Positions 36,535 to 46,193 are shown, numbered from the stretch's first letter. The stretch: DNA of 64,000 bases from Robertkochia sediminum (GCF_016786255.1 NZ_JADMKT010000074.1:22517-86516); one strand, 5' to 3'. The notes: generated by a model not told the origin, from the letters alone. Made by a program: numbers and translations.

Positions 36535-38295
36535 ATGAAGGAACTTCGATACATTAACAAATTTTTTATCAAATACCGTGGTAAGCTGTTCATTGGTATC
36601 CTTATTACCATTATTGCCAGGGTATTCTCCCTGGTCATGCCCGAGTACATTCAGTATTCTGTAGACGCCATTGAACCCTACCTGCTTAACGAGACCAAAG
36701 ACCTTGACAGTATCAAGGCCATCCTGCTCAGAAACATCATTATTATTATAGGATCGGCAGCGCTCACTGCTCTGTTTACGTTTTTAATGCGTCAAACCAT
36801 TATCAACGTTTCGCGTTATATCGAATACGATATGAAGAATGAGGTATTTGAACAATACCAACGTCTCAATCTGAGCTTCTTCAAACAAAACCGCACGGGC
36901 GACCTGATGAACCGCATTAGCGAAGATGTGGGTAAAGTGCGCATGTACGGGGGGCCTGCCCTGATGTACAGCATTCAAACCCTCACCCTTTTTGTTTGTG
37001 TGATCCCACTCATGTTCTACACGGCACCCAAATTGGCCATGTATACCCTGATCCCCCTCCCCTTTCTTTCGGTACTCATTTACCGCATAAGCCGCATTAT
37101 CCACGTGAGGAGTACTAAGGTTCAGGAATTCCTGTCTGAACTTTCGACTTTTACCCAGGAAACCTTTTCCGGTATTTCAGTGATCAAGGCCTATGGTATC
37201 GAAGGGCGTCAGAGCGAAGAATGGAATACCCTGGCACAAAAGGGAAAAGACACCAGCATGGCGCTGGCCAAGGTCAACTCCTGGTTCTTTCCGCTTATGA
37301 TCCTCCTGATCGGGATCAGTAACCTTTTTGTGATCTATATGGGAGGTCGCGAATATATCAATGGGGAGATCGCTTCTACCGGGGTGATCCTGAAGTTTAT
37401 TATTTACGTAAACATGCTCACCTGGCCGGTAGCTACGGTCGGATGGGTAACCTCGATCGTTCAAATGGCCGAGGCTTCTCAAAAGCGTATTAACGAATTC
37501 CTCCTGGAAGAACCGGAGATCCAAAATCCCAATACCCCACCGGTAAACTTGCAAGGTAAGATCGAATTCAAAGATGTTACCTTCACCTACGACGATACGA
37601 ACATCACAGCCCTGAACGGCGTAAGCTTTACCGTAGAACCGGGCGAAACCCTGGCCGTGATCGGAAAAACAGGTTCGGGAAAATCGACCCTTCTGGAACT
37701 TGTGGCCCGCTTACACGATACTACCACCGGAACCATTTTTATAGACGACACCCCTATACAGGAGATCAACCTGGATTCGCTGCGGGAAGGTACGGGTACC
37801 GTGCCGCAAGATGCTTTCCTGTTCTCTGATACCATAGGCAATAATATTCGTTTTGGTAAGGCCGACGCTTCAGAAGAGGAGATACTCAACGCTGCAAAGC
37901 AAGCCGCCGTTCATGAGAATATTGAAGGATTCGCTAAGGGTTATGATACGGTCCTTGGTGAAAGAGGGGTTACCCTAAGTGGCGGACAAAAGCAAAGGGT
38001 TTCCATTGCCAGGGCCCTGATCAAAAAGCCAAAGATCTACCTTTTTGACGATTGCCTTTCGGCCGTAGATACCGAAACCGAAGAAGAGATCTTAGCGAAT
38101 TTAAAGGCCGTTTCAGAACAGGCTACCACCATAATTGTAAGCCATAGGATCTCTTCTGCGAAAAATGCCGACAAAATTATCGTACTCGAAGATGGCCGCA
38201 TAAAACAACAAGGTTCTCATAATCAATTGATAACCCAAGAAGGCTATTATAAGGAACTTTACTTAAGTCAATTGTCAGAAAAAGAAAACTTCTGA
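36535..38295 (+). CDS. ABC exporter, fused permease-ATPase half-transporter
   Basis: This 586-aa homodimeric-type ABC exporter has six membrane helices in residues ~15-305, then a nucleotide-binding domain with Walker A GKTGSGKST, signature LSGGQKQR, Walker B IYLFDDCLSAVD and H-loop IVSHR. It resembles the multidrug/lipid (MdlB/MsbA) group. A GTG six codons upstream is in frame; the ATG at 36535 (MKELRYINKF) is chosen. It is divergent from the leucine dehydrogenase and 74 bp ahead of the DUF3276 gene. The substrate is unknown. Confidence 0.93.
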   Translation: MKELRYINKFFIKYRGKLFIGILITIIARVFSLVMPEYIQYSVDAIEPYLLNETKDLDSIKAILLRNIIIIIGSAALTALFTFLMRQTIINVSRYIEYDMKNEVFEQYQRLNLSFFKQNRTGDLMNRISEDVGKVRMYGGPALMYSIQTLTLFVCVIPLMFYTAPKLAMYTLIPLPFLSVLIYRISRIIHVRSTKVQEFLSELSTFTQETFSGISVIKAYGIEGRQSEEWNTLAQKGKDTSMALAKVNSWFFPLMILLIGISNLFVIYMGGREYINGEIASTGVILKFIIYVNMLTWPVATVGWVTSIVQMAEASQKRINEFLLEEPEIQNPNTPPVNLQGKIEFKDVTFTYDDTNITALNGVSFTVEPGETLAVIGKTGSGKSTLLELVARLHDTTTGTIFIDDTPIQEINLDSLREGTGTVPQDAFLFSDTIGNNIRFGKADASEEEILNAAKQAAVHENIEGFAKGYDTVLGERGVTLSGGQKQRVSIARALIKKPKIYLFDDCLSAVDTETEEEILANLKAVSEQATTIIVSHRISSAKNADKIIVLEDGRIKQQGSHNQLITQEGYYKELYLSQLSEKENF

Positions 38296-38369
38296 ATTTG
38301 TTGTTATATTTCATTTTTTTTTACATTTTTGGTTTTGTTAACATTTAATTTAAGCACTTAATAGAGATT

Positions 38370-38759
38370 ATGAGCGATAAAGGTTTTGCAGAGAAAGAAG
38401 AGATATTCTCTAAAGTTTTAAGAGCCGGAAGACGAACGTATTTCTTTGATGTACGAAGCACCAAAGCCGGAGATTATTATCTCACCATAACCGAAAGTAA
38501 AAAGTTTACCCACGACGATGGATCTTACCACTACAAAAAACACAAGATCTATCTCTACAAAGAAGACTTCAGTGCTTTTCAGAACATTCTCGAGGAGATG
38601 ACCAACTTTGTTATCGATGAGAAAGGAGAAGAAGTGATCTCTGAACGTCACCAGAAAGACTTTAAGAAAAGTACACTGAATGAGGACGAGGAATCTGAGA
38701 TGGTTAGCGAGAGTGCTACCGCCGAAAAGATCAGCGACATCAGTTTCGAAGACCTTTAA
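38370..38759 (+). CDS. DUF3276 / PUR-alpha-like nucleic-acid-binding protein
   Basis: This 129-aa protein carries a single PUR repeat-like domain (residues ~8-80, with GRRTYFFDVRSTKAGDYYLTI broken by aromatic strands) and an acidic C-terminal tail. The Borrelia relative binds DNA/RNA as a dimer. In Flavobacteria it is highly conserved downstream of this ABC exporter. It probably acts as a single-strand nucleic-acid binder or chaperone. A strong terminator follows 21 nt later. Confidence 0.92.
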   Translation: MSDKGFAEKEEIFSKVLRAGRRTYFFDVRSTKAGDYYLTITESKKFTHDDGSYHYKKHKIYLYKEDFSAFQNILEEMTNFVIDEKGEEVISERHQKDFKKSTLNEDEESEMVSESATAEKISDISFEDL

Positions 38760-38780
38760 ACCACACCAACTTTTATATAA

Positions 38781-38814
38781 AAGCCACCTCCTTCCGGGAA
38801 GGTGGTTTTTTTTT
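38781..38814 (+). terminator. Terminator after DUF3276 gene
   Basis: A GC-rich inverted repeat (CCACC ... GGTGG, with CTTCC/GGAAG inside) is followed by eight T. It lies 22-55 nt after the DUF3276 stop and ends 24 nt before the next gene's ATG. Confidence 0.85.
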
Positions 38815-38837
38815 CAAAAAATCCAAACATCACTATT

Positions 38838-41345
38838 ATGAAAACACTATCATCCATACTGCTATGTATGTGTACCCTATTCCTTTCGGCACAGGAGACA
38901 CCGGATCTGGGGTATTATTTGCCGGAAAACACCACCTATAACGAGGCTATTCCCACCCCTCAGAGCATCTTAGGACATGAGGTAGGAGAATGGCACGTTA
39001 CCCACGACAAACTGCTCACCTATATGCAAACCCTGGCCAATGCTTCAGACCGTATTACCCTGGAAAACCGCGGCACGACTTTCGAAGGGCGACCATTGAT
39101 CCTGCTCACCATTACCCATCCCGATAATCATGCTAACCTCGAGAACATTCGGAAAGAACACCTGGCCCTTACCGACGGAAAGGGAAATCACTCGGTAAGC
39201 GATATGCCTATTGTCGTATACCAGGGATTCTCCATTCACGGAAATGAGCCCAGCGGATCTAACGCATCTATGGCACTGGCCTATCACCTGGCAGCTGCCG
39301 AGGGAGTCGCCATCGAAGACCTCTTAAAGCATACGGTGATCCTCTTCGACCCCAGCTTTAACCCCGACGGACTGCAGCGTTTTGCTTACTGGGCGAACAC
39401 CAATAAGAATAAGAACCTTACCGCAGATAACAACGACAGGGAATACCACGAGGTATGGCCCGGGGGAAGAACCAACCACTATTGGTTCGACCTCAACCGC
39501 GACTGGCTGCCGGTGCAGCTTCCTGAAAGCCGTGCACGTATTGCCACCTTTCACAAATGGAAGCCGAACATCCTTACCGACCACCACGAAATGGGCACCA
39601 ATTCCACCTTCTTCTTCCAGCCGGGAGAACCTATGCGTGTGCACCCCCTGTCTCCCGATATGAACCAGAAGCTCACCAAAGAGATCGGGAAATACCACGC
39701 CGAGGCTTTGGACAAGATCGGTTCCCTGTACTATTCTGAAGAGAACTACGACGACTATTATTACGGAAAAGGATCTACTTTCCCCGATGTGAATGGCGGT
39801 ATTGGGATCCTCTTCGAGCAGGGAAGTTCGAGAGGTCATATCCAGGAGAGTGAGAATGGAATTTTAACTTTCCCCTTCACCATCAGGAATCAGTTCACTA
39901 CCGGACTCTCGACGCTCCAGGCGGCAAATGCCCTGAGGGAAGATATTCTGAACTATCAGCAAGGATTCTTTAAGGACGTGGCCGGAGAAGGACAAACCTG
40001 GATCTTCGGTGATGAAAAAGATGCCGCAAAAGCCTATCACCTGGCCGAGATCCTCAAGCGTCATGAGATCGATCTCCTGGAGCCAACAGAACCCGTGACC
40101 ATTAACGGAAAGACCTATACTCCGGGACATAGCTATATTGTTCCTAAGAACCAAAAGAATCCACGACTGGTACAAGCCATGTTCGAAAAGCGCACCACCT
40201 TCACAGACAGCCTTTTTTACGACATTAGCGGATGGACCTTCCCACTAGCCTTTAACCTGGAATACGCCCAGGTGAAGTCCGCACCAAAAAATGCCACACA
40301 GGTAACACCAACACTCAAAGAAGGAAAGGTATCCGGAAAGAGCCCATACGCTTACCTGTTCGAATGGCACGAGTATTACACCCCAAAGGCCCTGAACGCA
40401 ATTTTGAATGCAGGACTAAGAGCCAAAGTGGGTAAAACGCCTTTTGAACTTAGCGGAAAAAACTACGACTACGGAACCATCATGGTGCCGGTACAGGGAC
40501 AAGCACTGGATTCCGATGCCCTCTATGAAAAATTAAGTGCCATCGCCAAAGAAAGTCATATCGATATCACAGCCGTAGGCACCGGACTCACCAAAGGGAT
40601 CGACCTGGGAAGCAACGATTTTGAAGCATTGAAACCACAGCATATCGCCATGGTCGTTGGTAATGGCGTACGCTCTTACGACGCCGGAGAGATCTGGCAC
40701 CTGTTCGATCAACGGTACGATATTACCCTCACCAAACTCGATCTGAGCTATATGAGCCGTACCGACCTTTCAAAGTATACGACCATCATATTACCAAGCA
40801 TGAGCAGCTATGCCATGGACGAAAGAACTACCAGTGCATTGCGAGAATGGGTAAACGAAGGGGGGAACCTCATCGGGTACAGAGATTCGGTAACCTGGCT
40901 CATGAGCAATGGCTTCCTGAAAGCAGATAGAAAAAAGGCAGAAGAGCCTATGAAGGCAAAAGGACTAAGCTTTGAGCAAGCCGGAAACTTCCGCGGAGCT
41001 CAGGTAACGGGTGGTGCCATCTTCCAGGCCAAAACCGACCGCTCGCATCCGGTAAACTGGGGTTATAAGAACAATGAGATCGCCTTGTTCCGCAATACGA
41101 ACATCTACCTAAAACCTAATGAGCAGAGTTTTTACAATCCGATAGTGTATACAAACGAGCCACTGCTTAGCGGTTATATCTCAGAAGAGAACCTGGAACT
41201 GCTCAAGAACAGCGTTCCTTTTCAGACCAACAGAATGGGACGTGGTCGTGTGAGCGGATTCACCGATAACACCAACTTCAGGGCCTTCTGGTACGGAACA
41301 AACAAACTCCTGATGAACGCGATCTTCTTTGGTAAGATCATGTAA
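38838..41345 (+). CDS. Secreted zinc carboxypeptidase, M14 family
   Basis: This 835-aa exported metallopeptidase has a signal peptide (MKTLSSILLC..., ending LSAQ). The M14 catalytic domain is residues ~40-370, with zinc-ligand motif HGNEPSG, then DPSFNPDGL, FDLNRDWLP and TDHHEMG, and a C-terminal glutamate region GILFEQGSSRGH. A long C-terminal part resembles a glutamine-amidotransferase/flavodoxin-like domain (IVGNGVRSYDAGEIW, ILPSMSSYAM). Such large M14 proteins are common in Bacteroidota and probably degrade environmental peptides. An upstream ATT-type start in frame is ignored. It has its own terminator. Confidence 0.92.
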   Translation: MKTLSSILLCMCTLFLSAQETPDLGYYLPENTTYNEAIPTPQSILGHEVGEWHVTHDKLLTYMQTLANASDRITLENRGTTFEGRPLILLTITHPDNHANLENIRKEHLALTDGKGNHSVSDMPIVVYQGFSIHGNEPSGSNASMALAYHLAAAEGVAIEDLLKHTVILFDPSFNPDGLQRFAYWANTNKNKNLTADNNDREYHEVWPGGRTNHYWFDLNRDWLPVQLPESRARIATFHKWKPNILTDHHEMGTNSTFFFQPGEPMRVHPLSPDMNQKLTKEIGKYHAEALDKIGSLYYSEENYDDYYYGKGSTFPDVNGGIGILFEQGSSRGHIQESENGILTFPFTIRNQFTTGLSTLQAANALREDILNYQQGFFKDVAGEGQTWIFGDEKDAAKAYHLAEILKRHEIDLLEPTEPVTINGKTYTPGHSYIVPKNQKNPRLVQAMFEKRTTFTDSLFYDISGWTFPLAFNLEYAQVKSAPKNATQVTPTLKEGKVSGKSPYAYLFEWHEYYTPKALNAILNAGLRAKVGKTPFELSGKNYDYGTIMVPVQGQALDSDALYEKLSAIAKESHIDITAVGTGLTKGIDLGSNDFEALKPQHIAMVVGNGVRSYDAGEIWHLFDQRYDITLTKLDLSYMSRTDLSKYTTIILPSMSSYAMDERTTSALREWVNEGGNLIGYRDSVTWLMSNGFLKADRKKAEEPMKAKGLSFEQAGNFRGAQVTGGAIFQAKTDRSHPVNWGYKNNEIALFRNTNIYLKPNEQSFYNPIVYTNEPLLSGYISEENLELLKNSVPFQTNRMGRGRVSGFTDNTNFRAFWYGTNKLLMNAIFFGKIM

Positions 41346-41370
41346 ACAAACGTTCATAAAAATGAATGAG

Positions 41371-41397
41371 AAGCACCCGTGTTCGGGTGCTTTTTTT
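41371..41397 (+). terminator. Terminator after M14 peptidase
   Basis: AAGCACCCG / CGGGTGCTT is a perfect 9-bp stem with a 4-nt loop (TGTT), followed by a T run. It lies 26 nt after the stop codon. Confidence 0.9.
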
Positions 41398-41500
41398 ATG
41401 GCCCGGAGTCTTATCCGTCCAATACCCCCGGGACTCCGGCATTTTGGTAAATCGACAATTATAGACTATATTCATAATTAAATTAGATATAACCTACGCT

Positions 41501-42037
41501 ATGTTCAAATTTTTCAAACCAAAGAAAAAGACGCAACCCGAGATCCATCCTGTCGATAAAAAAGTGGCAGATCCGCGATTGCTCTTCGCTCTGGCCAAAG
41601 GGGCTACCGACCCTGAAATGGCTGTGAACATGTATGCTGACGCTATTGCTATTGAAAAGAAAAAAGACAGCCCCGACAGGAAGTTGCTCTCTGAGATCTA
41701 TCAATTTCGAGGTGAACTGTATTTAAGTCTTGGAGTGGCATTGCTGTCATCATCAGATTTTATGCATTCCCTGGAATACGATCCCGACAATGCTATTTCA
41801 CATAACAATCTAGGGATCTGGCATACCGTTGAACAATTTGCGACACCCGATCACGAAAAGGCATTAAAGCATATAGAAAAAGCGATCAGTCTTGCTCCCG
41901 ACCGTTTAGACTTTCAGATGTCAAGAGCGGTGATCAAGGCAAAGCTGGGTGATACCGAAGCAGCGAAAGCCGAGCTGGAAGCCTTATACGCCAAGGGGCT
42001 TGAAGATGCCAGGGTGGCGATGGAACGCTTCCTTTAA
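41501..42037 (+). CDS. TPR-like repeat protein
   Basis: This 178-aa soluble protein has a lysine-rich start (MFKFFKPKKKTQ) and helix-turn-helix pairs typical of tetratricopeptide repeats: YDPDNAISHNNLGIW and APDRLDFQMSRAVIKAKLGD. It probably mediates protein interactions. There is no signal peptide. It opens the accessory plus-strand stretch of small uncharacterised genes and is 36 nt upstream of a membrane protein gene that may be co-transcribed. Confidence 0.78.
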   Translation: MFKFFKPKKKTQPEIHPVDKKVADPRLLFALAKGATDPEMAVNMYADAIAIEKKKDSPDRKLLSEIYQFRGELYLSLGVALLSSSDFMHSLEYDPDNAISHNNLGIWHTVEQFATPDHEKALKHIEKAISLAPDRLDFQMSRAVIKAKLGDTEAAKAELEALYAKGLEDARVAMERFL

Positions 42038-42073
42038 TTCATGATCATATGTAATCGATCAAAATAAAACCTC

Positions 42074-42595
42074 ATGACACCGATCACGAAACTATTTCTC
42101 AGGACGTTTTTCATAACAGGGATCACCTTTACGGGGATCATGACCGCATTCGAACTTACCTCCGGGGAAGATCTCCAACCATGGAAAATGGCTATACGTG
42201 GTATTGGATTTGGTTTACCCATGGCCATCATCGCAGCGTATTCCTATAAAAGATCCCTTAAAGACAAAGATGGCACTACCTTTAGCGATAGCGATCTTGA
42301 GGTGATCCAGGTGAAAAGGTTTACTTCGCAGATGGCTCCTGATGCTTTGATGGAAAAGATCAGGAAAGATACCAGGTTTGGTAAAATGAAGATCACCGAA
42401 ACCGACAAAGGGATATGGCTAAGGTCGGGGATTACCTGGAAATCCTGGGGAGAAAATATCCGTATCGACATGGTGTCGGAAGGCGAAGGCAGATTTGAAT
42501 ATGAAGTAAGGAGCAAGCCGAAGGTGGTCACCACCATTGTAGATTACGGAAAGAATGCAGAAAATTTAAAGCGCATCGAAACGCTGCTACAATAA
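42074..42595 (+). CDS. Two-helix membrane protein with cytoplasmic domain, unknown function
   Basis: This 173-aa protein has two predicted transmembrane helices (about residues 8-26 and 44-59) and then a charged domain with alternating strands (ITETDKGIWLRSGITWKSWG). Nothing enzymatic is visible. It follows the TPR-like gene by 36 nt and precedes a secreted protein by 38 nt. The family is not recognised. Confidence 0.7.
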   Translation: MTPITKLFLRTFFITGITFTGIMTAFELTSGEDLQPWKMAIRGIGFGLPMAIIAAYSYKRSLKDKDGTTFSDSDLEVIQVKRFTSQMAPDALMEKIRKDTRFGKMKITETDKGIWLRSGITWKSWGENIRIDMVSEGEGRFEYEVRSKPKVVTTIVDYGKNAENLKRIETLLQ

Positions 42596-42633
42596 AAAAG
42601 ATCCGTCTGCTCCTCTAAAAAAACAGCTCAAAA

Positions 42634-43218
42634 ATGCATATGTTCAAATACCTCATGATATCCTGCTTAGCGCTGCTGTATGCCCGCGCAGGCGCTCAAA
42701 CGACCGGTGAGTTCCTGGAGACCTCACGATACACGGTTACTGATATTGATGAAGACACCAGATCGGCATATTGGAAAGCCTTTTCTTCCGGCAAACAACC
42801 AGAAACCATGTTGGTATACCTCAAAGACGAAAATGGGAAAGTATTACACGACCTTAAAATAACCGATCTCGAATCCTATAGCGAAAGTTCGGTTACCGTA
42901 TCAAACGGACAATCCCTCTCCAATGTAGCAGAGGTGATCCATCTGAGAACTGATTACGACGTATGCTGTTCAAATATCTATTCCACCTACTTCCTGAAAA
43001 CTAAAGACGGAGCCCTCATCAAATTACCGAAAACAGAGTACCTGCATTGTGACGGACCAACCCCCATCACCGAATACCGTTTCCCTAATCAAAAATTCGG
43101 CATAAAAGACCACATACTCCTGGTCAAGTCTTACCTCAACGATCAATATGAAGTTGATTCGGTAGAAGTACTCAAAAGCTATCAATGGAATGGAAAATCG
43201 GTGGTAGCAGATCACTAA
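42634..43218 (+). CDS. Secreted protein of unknown function
   Basis: This 194-aa exported protein has a signal peptide, residues ~1-22, ending ARAGAQ. The mature part alternates short strands with acidic turns (VYLKDENGKVLHDLKI) and has a lone CC pair in YDVCCSN and a further Cys in YLHCDG. No membrane span was seen. The ATG at 42640 is an equally good start. It lies at the end of a possible three-gene run. The family is not recognised. Confidence 0.68.
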   Translation: MHMFKYLMISCLALLYARAGAQTTGEFLETSRYTVTDIDEDTRSAYWKAFSSGKQPETMLVYLKDENGKVLHDLKITDLESYSESSVTVSNGQSLSNVAEVIHLRTDYDVCCSNIYSTYFLKTKDGALIKLPKTEYLHCDGPTPITEYRFPNQKFGIKDHILLVKSYLNDQYEVDSVEVLKSYQWNGKSVVADH

Positions 43219-43479
43219 TGTCCATGTTTTTTCACCCGCTGTATAATGGATCAAAAAAAAGATCAGTACCCAATAGCAATCTCATCCCAGCTTTAATTCA
43301 AGGACTAAACTTCCTTTAGAATTTCGTAACTTAGATAGTGGAAATTCATATAACAAATACCTTCTGTCCATACGTCTCAGTTTGAAGGAACTTCACGCTA
43401 CCCGACACGACCTCGACCATGTTCTTTGCTTCCGGCCTTCTCGTGCCCTGATGGTTACCTAACCTTTAAAGAAAGTACG

Positions 43480-43968
43480 ATGAAGTATGTATTCTTTGCC
43501 ATCATCTTGTCTGTAGGCTTCAATCTCCATGCACAGGAAAAACCCATGGAGATCAGAGAATTTATCAGGGTTTATGACCTCAATAGAAATAAAACGCACA
43601 AGGGTGTGATCCAATCAGTTTCCGACACCGTTCTTCAATTAAAACGCGAAGGCAAGATCTATGATATCGGCCTTAGCGCTATTGGTAAGATAAAAACCAA
43701 GCGGTCAGCAGGCCATAACGTCTTTATGGGCGCTGTAATAGTAGGAGCCCCGGCAGCCATCCTGGGTGCAGCTACTGCCGATCCTGATACCATTTTAGGC
43801 TATACCGCCGGAGAAGGTTTCATGGGAGGTACGCTCATAGGTGGTGGCCTGGGGGCCGCCATTGGCGGACTTACTGCGCTTTTCAAGAATCCAAAAACCT
43901 ATATCATAAATGGCGACCCCGACAAATGGCGGGAATTTAGAGCAATGATCATAGCAAAAGACATGTGA
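43480..43968 (+). CDS. Exported glycine-zipper protein
   Basis: This 162-aa protein has a signal peptide (MKYVFFAIIL..., ending LHAQ) and a domain with VIQSVSDTVLQLKREGK. A glycine-zipper stretch follows (FMGGTLIGGGLGAAIGGL), which usually inserts into or associates with membranes. The frame's first ATG lies 18 codons upstream; the one used here starts the signal peptide. It is alone, with ~260 bp of non-coding DNA on each side. The function is unknown. Confidence 0.7.
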   Translation: MKYVFFAIILSVGFNLHAQEKPMEIREFIRVYDLNRNKTHKGVIQSVSDTVLQLKREGKIYDIGLSAIGKIKTKRSAGHNVFMGAVIVGAPAAILGAATADPDTILGYTAGEGFMGGTLIGGGLGAAIGGLTALFKNPKTYIINGDPDKWREFRAMIIAKDM

Positions 43969-43989
43969 TCTGTACATCACCCGGATTAA

Positions 43990-44010
43990 GAGTAAGGAGT
44001 TAAGAGTTGG
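43990..44010. repeat. Degenerate heptamer repeat (GAGTTAA type)
   Basis: Three consecutive heptamers GAGTAAG, GAGTTAA, GAGTTGG, followed by TTTTAGA-type heptamers near 44031-44045. The middle unit is the complement of the unit repeated ten times at 62453-62522. Confidence 0.7.
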
Positions 44011-44096
44011 TAGGAATTTTGAATGTTGAATTTTAGATTTTAGATTTTTTAATCCTACCGCTGCCCTCTTACCATCGTAACCTTACTCCCTATTCA

Positions 44097-44184
44097 TCAA
44101 CCGTAGCCTTAGCGAAGGTTGACCTCGCTACTCCCTATTTCCCCACTCCCCCATATCATCAACCGTAGCCTTGGCGAAGGTTGA
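44097..44184. repeat. Two palindromic intergenic repeats (44097-44122 and 44159-44184)
   Basis: Two 26-bp copies, 62 bp apart, differ at one base. Each has outer arms TCAACC / GGTTGA and core CCGTAGCCTTRGCGAAGG. They lie in the 267-bp gap before the S9 peptidase. The core has the same layout as CCGAGCAAAGCGAGG at 46-70 and 221-245. The rest of this gap holds only the heptamers and no gene. Confidence 0.82.
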
Positions 44185-44235
44185 CTTCCCCAATACATTT
44201 TTTCGTAATTTCGGGGTACGTTCAATTTAATCATT

Positions 44236-46137
44236 ATGAGACTATTCTATCTATCCTTCATCGCCCTCCTTTTAACCTTACCTATTACCGCACAGGAACC
44301 ACTTACTCCCGAAAAACTCTGGGAATTAGGCAGGGTTTCCGGCATGGGGATACATGAAGACCAGGTGATCTACGGTGTTTCCCATTATGATCTCACCGAA
44401 AATACTTCTTCGCGAAAATATTACGCTATTCCGGTGGAAGGAGGTACTCCCAAAGAACTCGCCTCCACCGAAGATTATCTTCCGGATGCTGCGATATCAC
44501 CAGACGGTAAATATCGATTAGGTACCGAATCGGTAAAAGTGATGAAGGTAAGTGGGGAAGATTTTTATCCCGAACTGAAAAAATCGGATGTCTACATCTA
44601 CGACGCCCTGAACTACCGCCACTGGGATACCTGGGAAGATGGAGCGTATGACCACCTCTTCTTGTACACTACATCCAATGAAGGAGAAGGCAAGGACCTG
44701 ATGGAGGGGCAACCCTATGACTGTCCGACAAAACCTTTTGGCGGCAGTGAAGATTACCTATGGAGCCCGGACGGCAAACAGGTGATCTATGTGACCAAGC
44801 AAAAGCACGGCACCGAATACGCGGTAAGTACGAATACCGACATCTTCGCCTATGATATTGAAAGTGGGACAACCACCAACCTCACCCCAGACAACAAAGG
44901 GTACGACACGGCTCCCCAATTCTCTTCCAGAGGGGAACTGGCCTGGTTGCAAATGAAGCGCGATGGTTACGAATCAGATAAGAACGATATCATAGTAAAA
45001 ACCCGTGGTGGTAACATAAACCTTACCGGACATTGGGACGGCACGGTGAATTCTTTTCACTGGGCTGCTAATGGTGAAAACATCTACTTTATAGCCCCGG
45101 TAAAAGGAACCACTCAACTTTTCGTGGTCGATAACCCCGGACTGGCGAGAAAGATTCCTGTGATCGAACAACTCACCGATGGCGACTTCAATGTTTCCGG
45201 GATCGTTGGGGAATATAAAGATCAATTGGTGGTAAGCAGAACCTCCTTCAATAGTGCTTCAGAACTCTATACGGTCGACCTTAAGAAAGGAGACATGAAA
45301 CAACTCACCCATGTCAACGATGCGATGTACGACCAGATCGGGAAAAGCAAAACCGAAAAGCGACTCGTAAAAACCACCGATGGTAAGGACATGCTGGTAT
45401 GGGTTATCTATCCGCCGGATTTTGATCCATCTAAAAAATACCCTACCCTGCTCTATTGCCAGGGTGGTCCCCAATCGGCACTCTCTCAATTCTACTCCTT
45501 TAGATGGAACTTCCAACTTATGGCCGCTCAAGGCTATATTATCGTAGCTCCCAACCGCCGTGGGATGCCCGGATATGGCGTCGAATGGAATGAACAGATC
45601 AGCAAGGATCACGGTGGCCAGGCTATTCAAGACTACCTTTCGGCTATCGATGCCCTGGCCGAAGAACCTTTTGTAGACAATGACCGCTTGGGATGCATAG
45701 GAGCCAGTTATGGAGGGTATTCTGTATTCATGCTGGCCGGGATCCATGAGAACAGATTCAAGTCGTTCATTGCCCATGATGGTATTTTTAATACCCGAAG
45801 CATGTACGGCACCACCGAAGAATTGTTCTTCCTGAACTGGGATTACGGCGGTCCTTATTGGAAGAAAGACGACCCGGTGATCCAAAAGGCCTACAATGAA
45901 TTCAATCCGGTAAACTATGTGGCCTACTGGAACACCCCCATCCTGGTCATCCAGGGAGGGAAGGATTTCAGGGTGCCTATCGGACAAGGGCTTGAAGCCT
46001 TCCAGGCTGCGCAGCTTCAGGGCATAAAAAGCAAGCTGCTCTATTTCCCGGATGAAAACCACTGGATACTCAGCGCTCAGAACGGGATCGTATGGCAAAA
46101 AGAGTTCTTTAAATGGCTGGATGAAACCTTAAAATAG
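44236..46137 (+). CDS. Secreted S9 family prolyl oligopeptidase-like peptidase
   Basis: This 633-aa exported serine peptidase has a signal peptide (MRLFYLSFIALLLTLPITAQ). A WD/beta-propeller region (AISPDGKYRL, YLWSPDGKQVIYV) covers residues ~25-380, and an alpha/beta hydrolase domain follows. The nucleophile elbow is GASYGGYS, the acid is in GGKDFRVP, and the histidine is in DENHWI. It resembles dipeptidyl/acylaminoacyl peptidases that degrade oligopeptides in the periplasm. It is monocistronic, followed by a terminator. Long open frames on the opposite strand are shadows. Confidence 0.93.
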   Translation: MRLFYLSFIALLLTLPITAQEPLTPEKLWELGRVSGMGIHEDQVIYGVSHYDLTENTSSRKYYAIPVEGGTPKELASTEDYLPDAAISPDGKYRLGTESVKVMKVSGEDFYPELKKSDVYIYDALNYRHWDTWEDGAYDHLFLYTTSNEGEGKDLMEGQPYDCPTKPFGGSEDYLWSPDGKQVIYVTKQKHGTEYAVSTNTDIFAYDIESGTTTNLTPDNKGYDTAPQFSSRGELAWLQMKRDGYESDKNDIIVKTRGGNINLTGHWDGTVNSFHWAANGENIYFIAPVKGTTQLFVVDNPGLARKIPVIEQLTDGDFNVSGIVGEYKDQLVVSRTSFNSASELYTVDLKKGDMKQLTHVNDAMYDQIGKSKTEKRLVKTTDGKDMLVWVIYPPDFDPSKKYPTLLYCQGGPQSALSQFYSFRWNFQLMAAQGYIIVAPNRRGMPGYGVEWNEQISKDHGGQAIQDYLSAIDALAEEPFVDNDRLGCIGASYGGYSVFMLAGIHENRFKSFIAHDGIFNTRSMYGTTEELFFLNWDYGGPYWKKDDPVIQKAYNEFNPVNYVAYWNTPILVIQGGKDFRVPIGQGLEAFQAAQLQGIKSKLLYFPDENHWILSAQNGIVWQKEFFKWLDETLK

Positions 46138-46163
46138 ATCGTAACCAAACCTAAATTTATACG

Positions 46164-46188
46164 AGGAGGGCTTGCCCCTCCTTTTTTT
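46164..46188 (+). terminator. Terminator after S9 peptidase, abutting GNAT gene
   Basis: AGGAGGG / CCCTCCT with a 5-nt loop, then seven T. The T run ends 5 nt before the ATG of the acetyltransferase gene. Confidence 0.85.
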
Positions 46189-46193
46189 CTCTC

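Noticed and set aside
45259-46098. 279-codon antisense open frame within the S9 peptidase
   Set aside because: The peptidase has intact catalytic motifs in the opposite frame; the antisense product shows no domain or signal.
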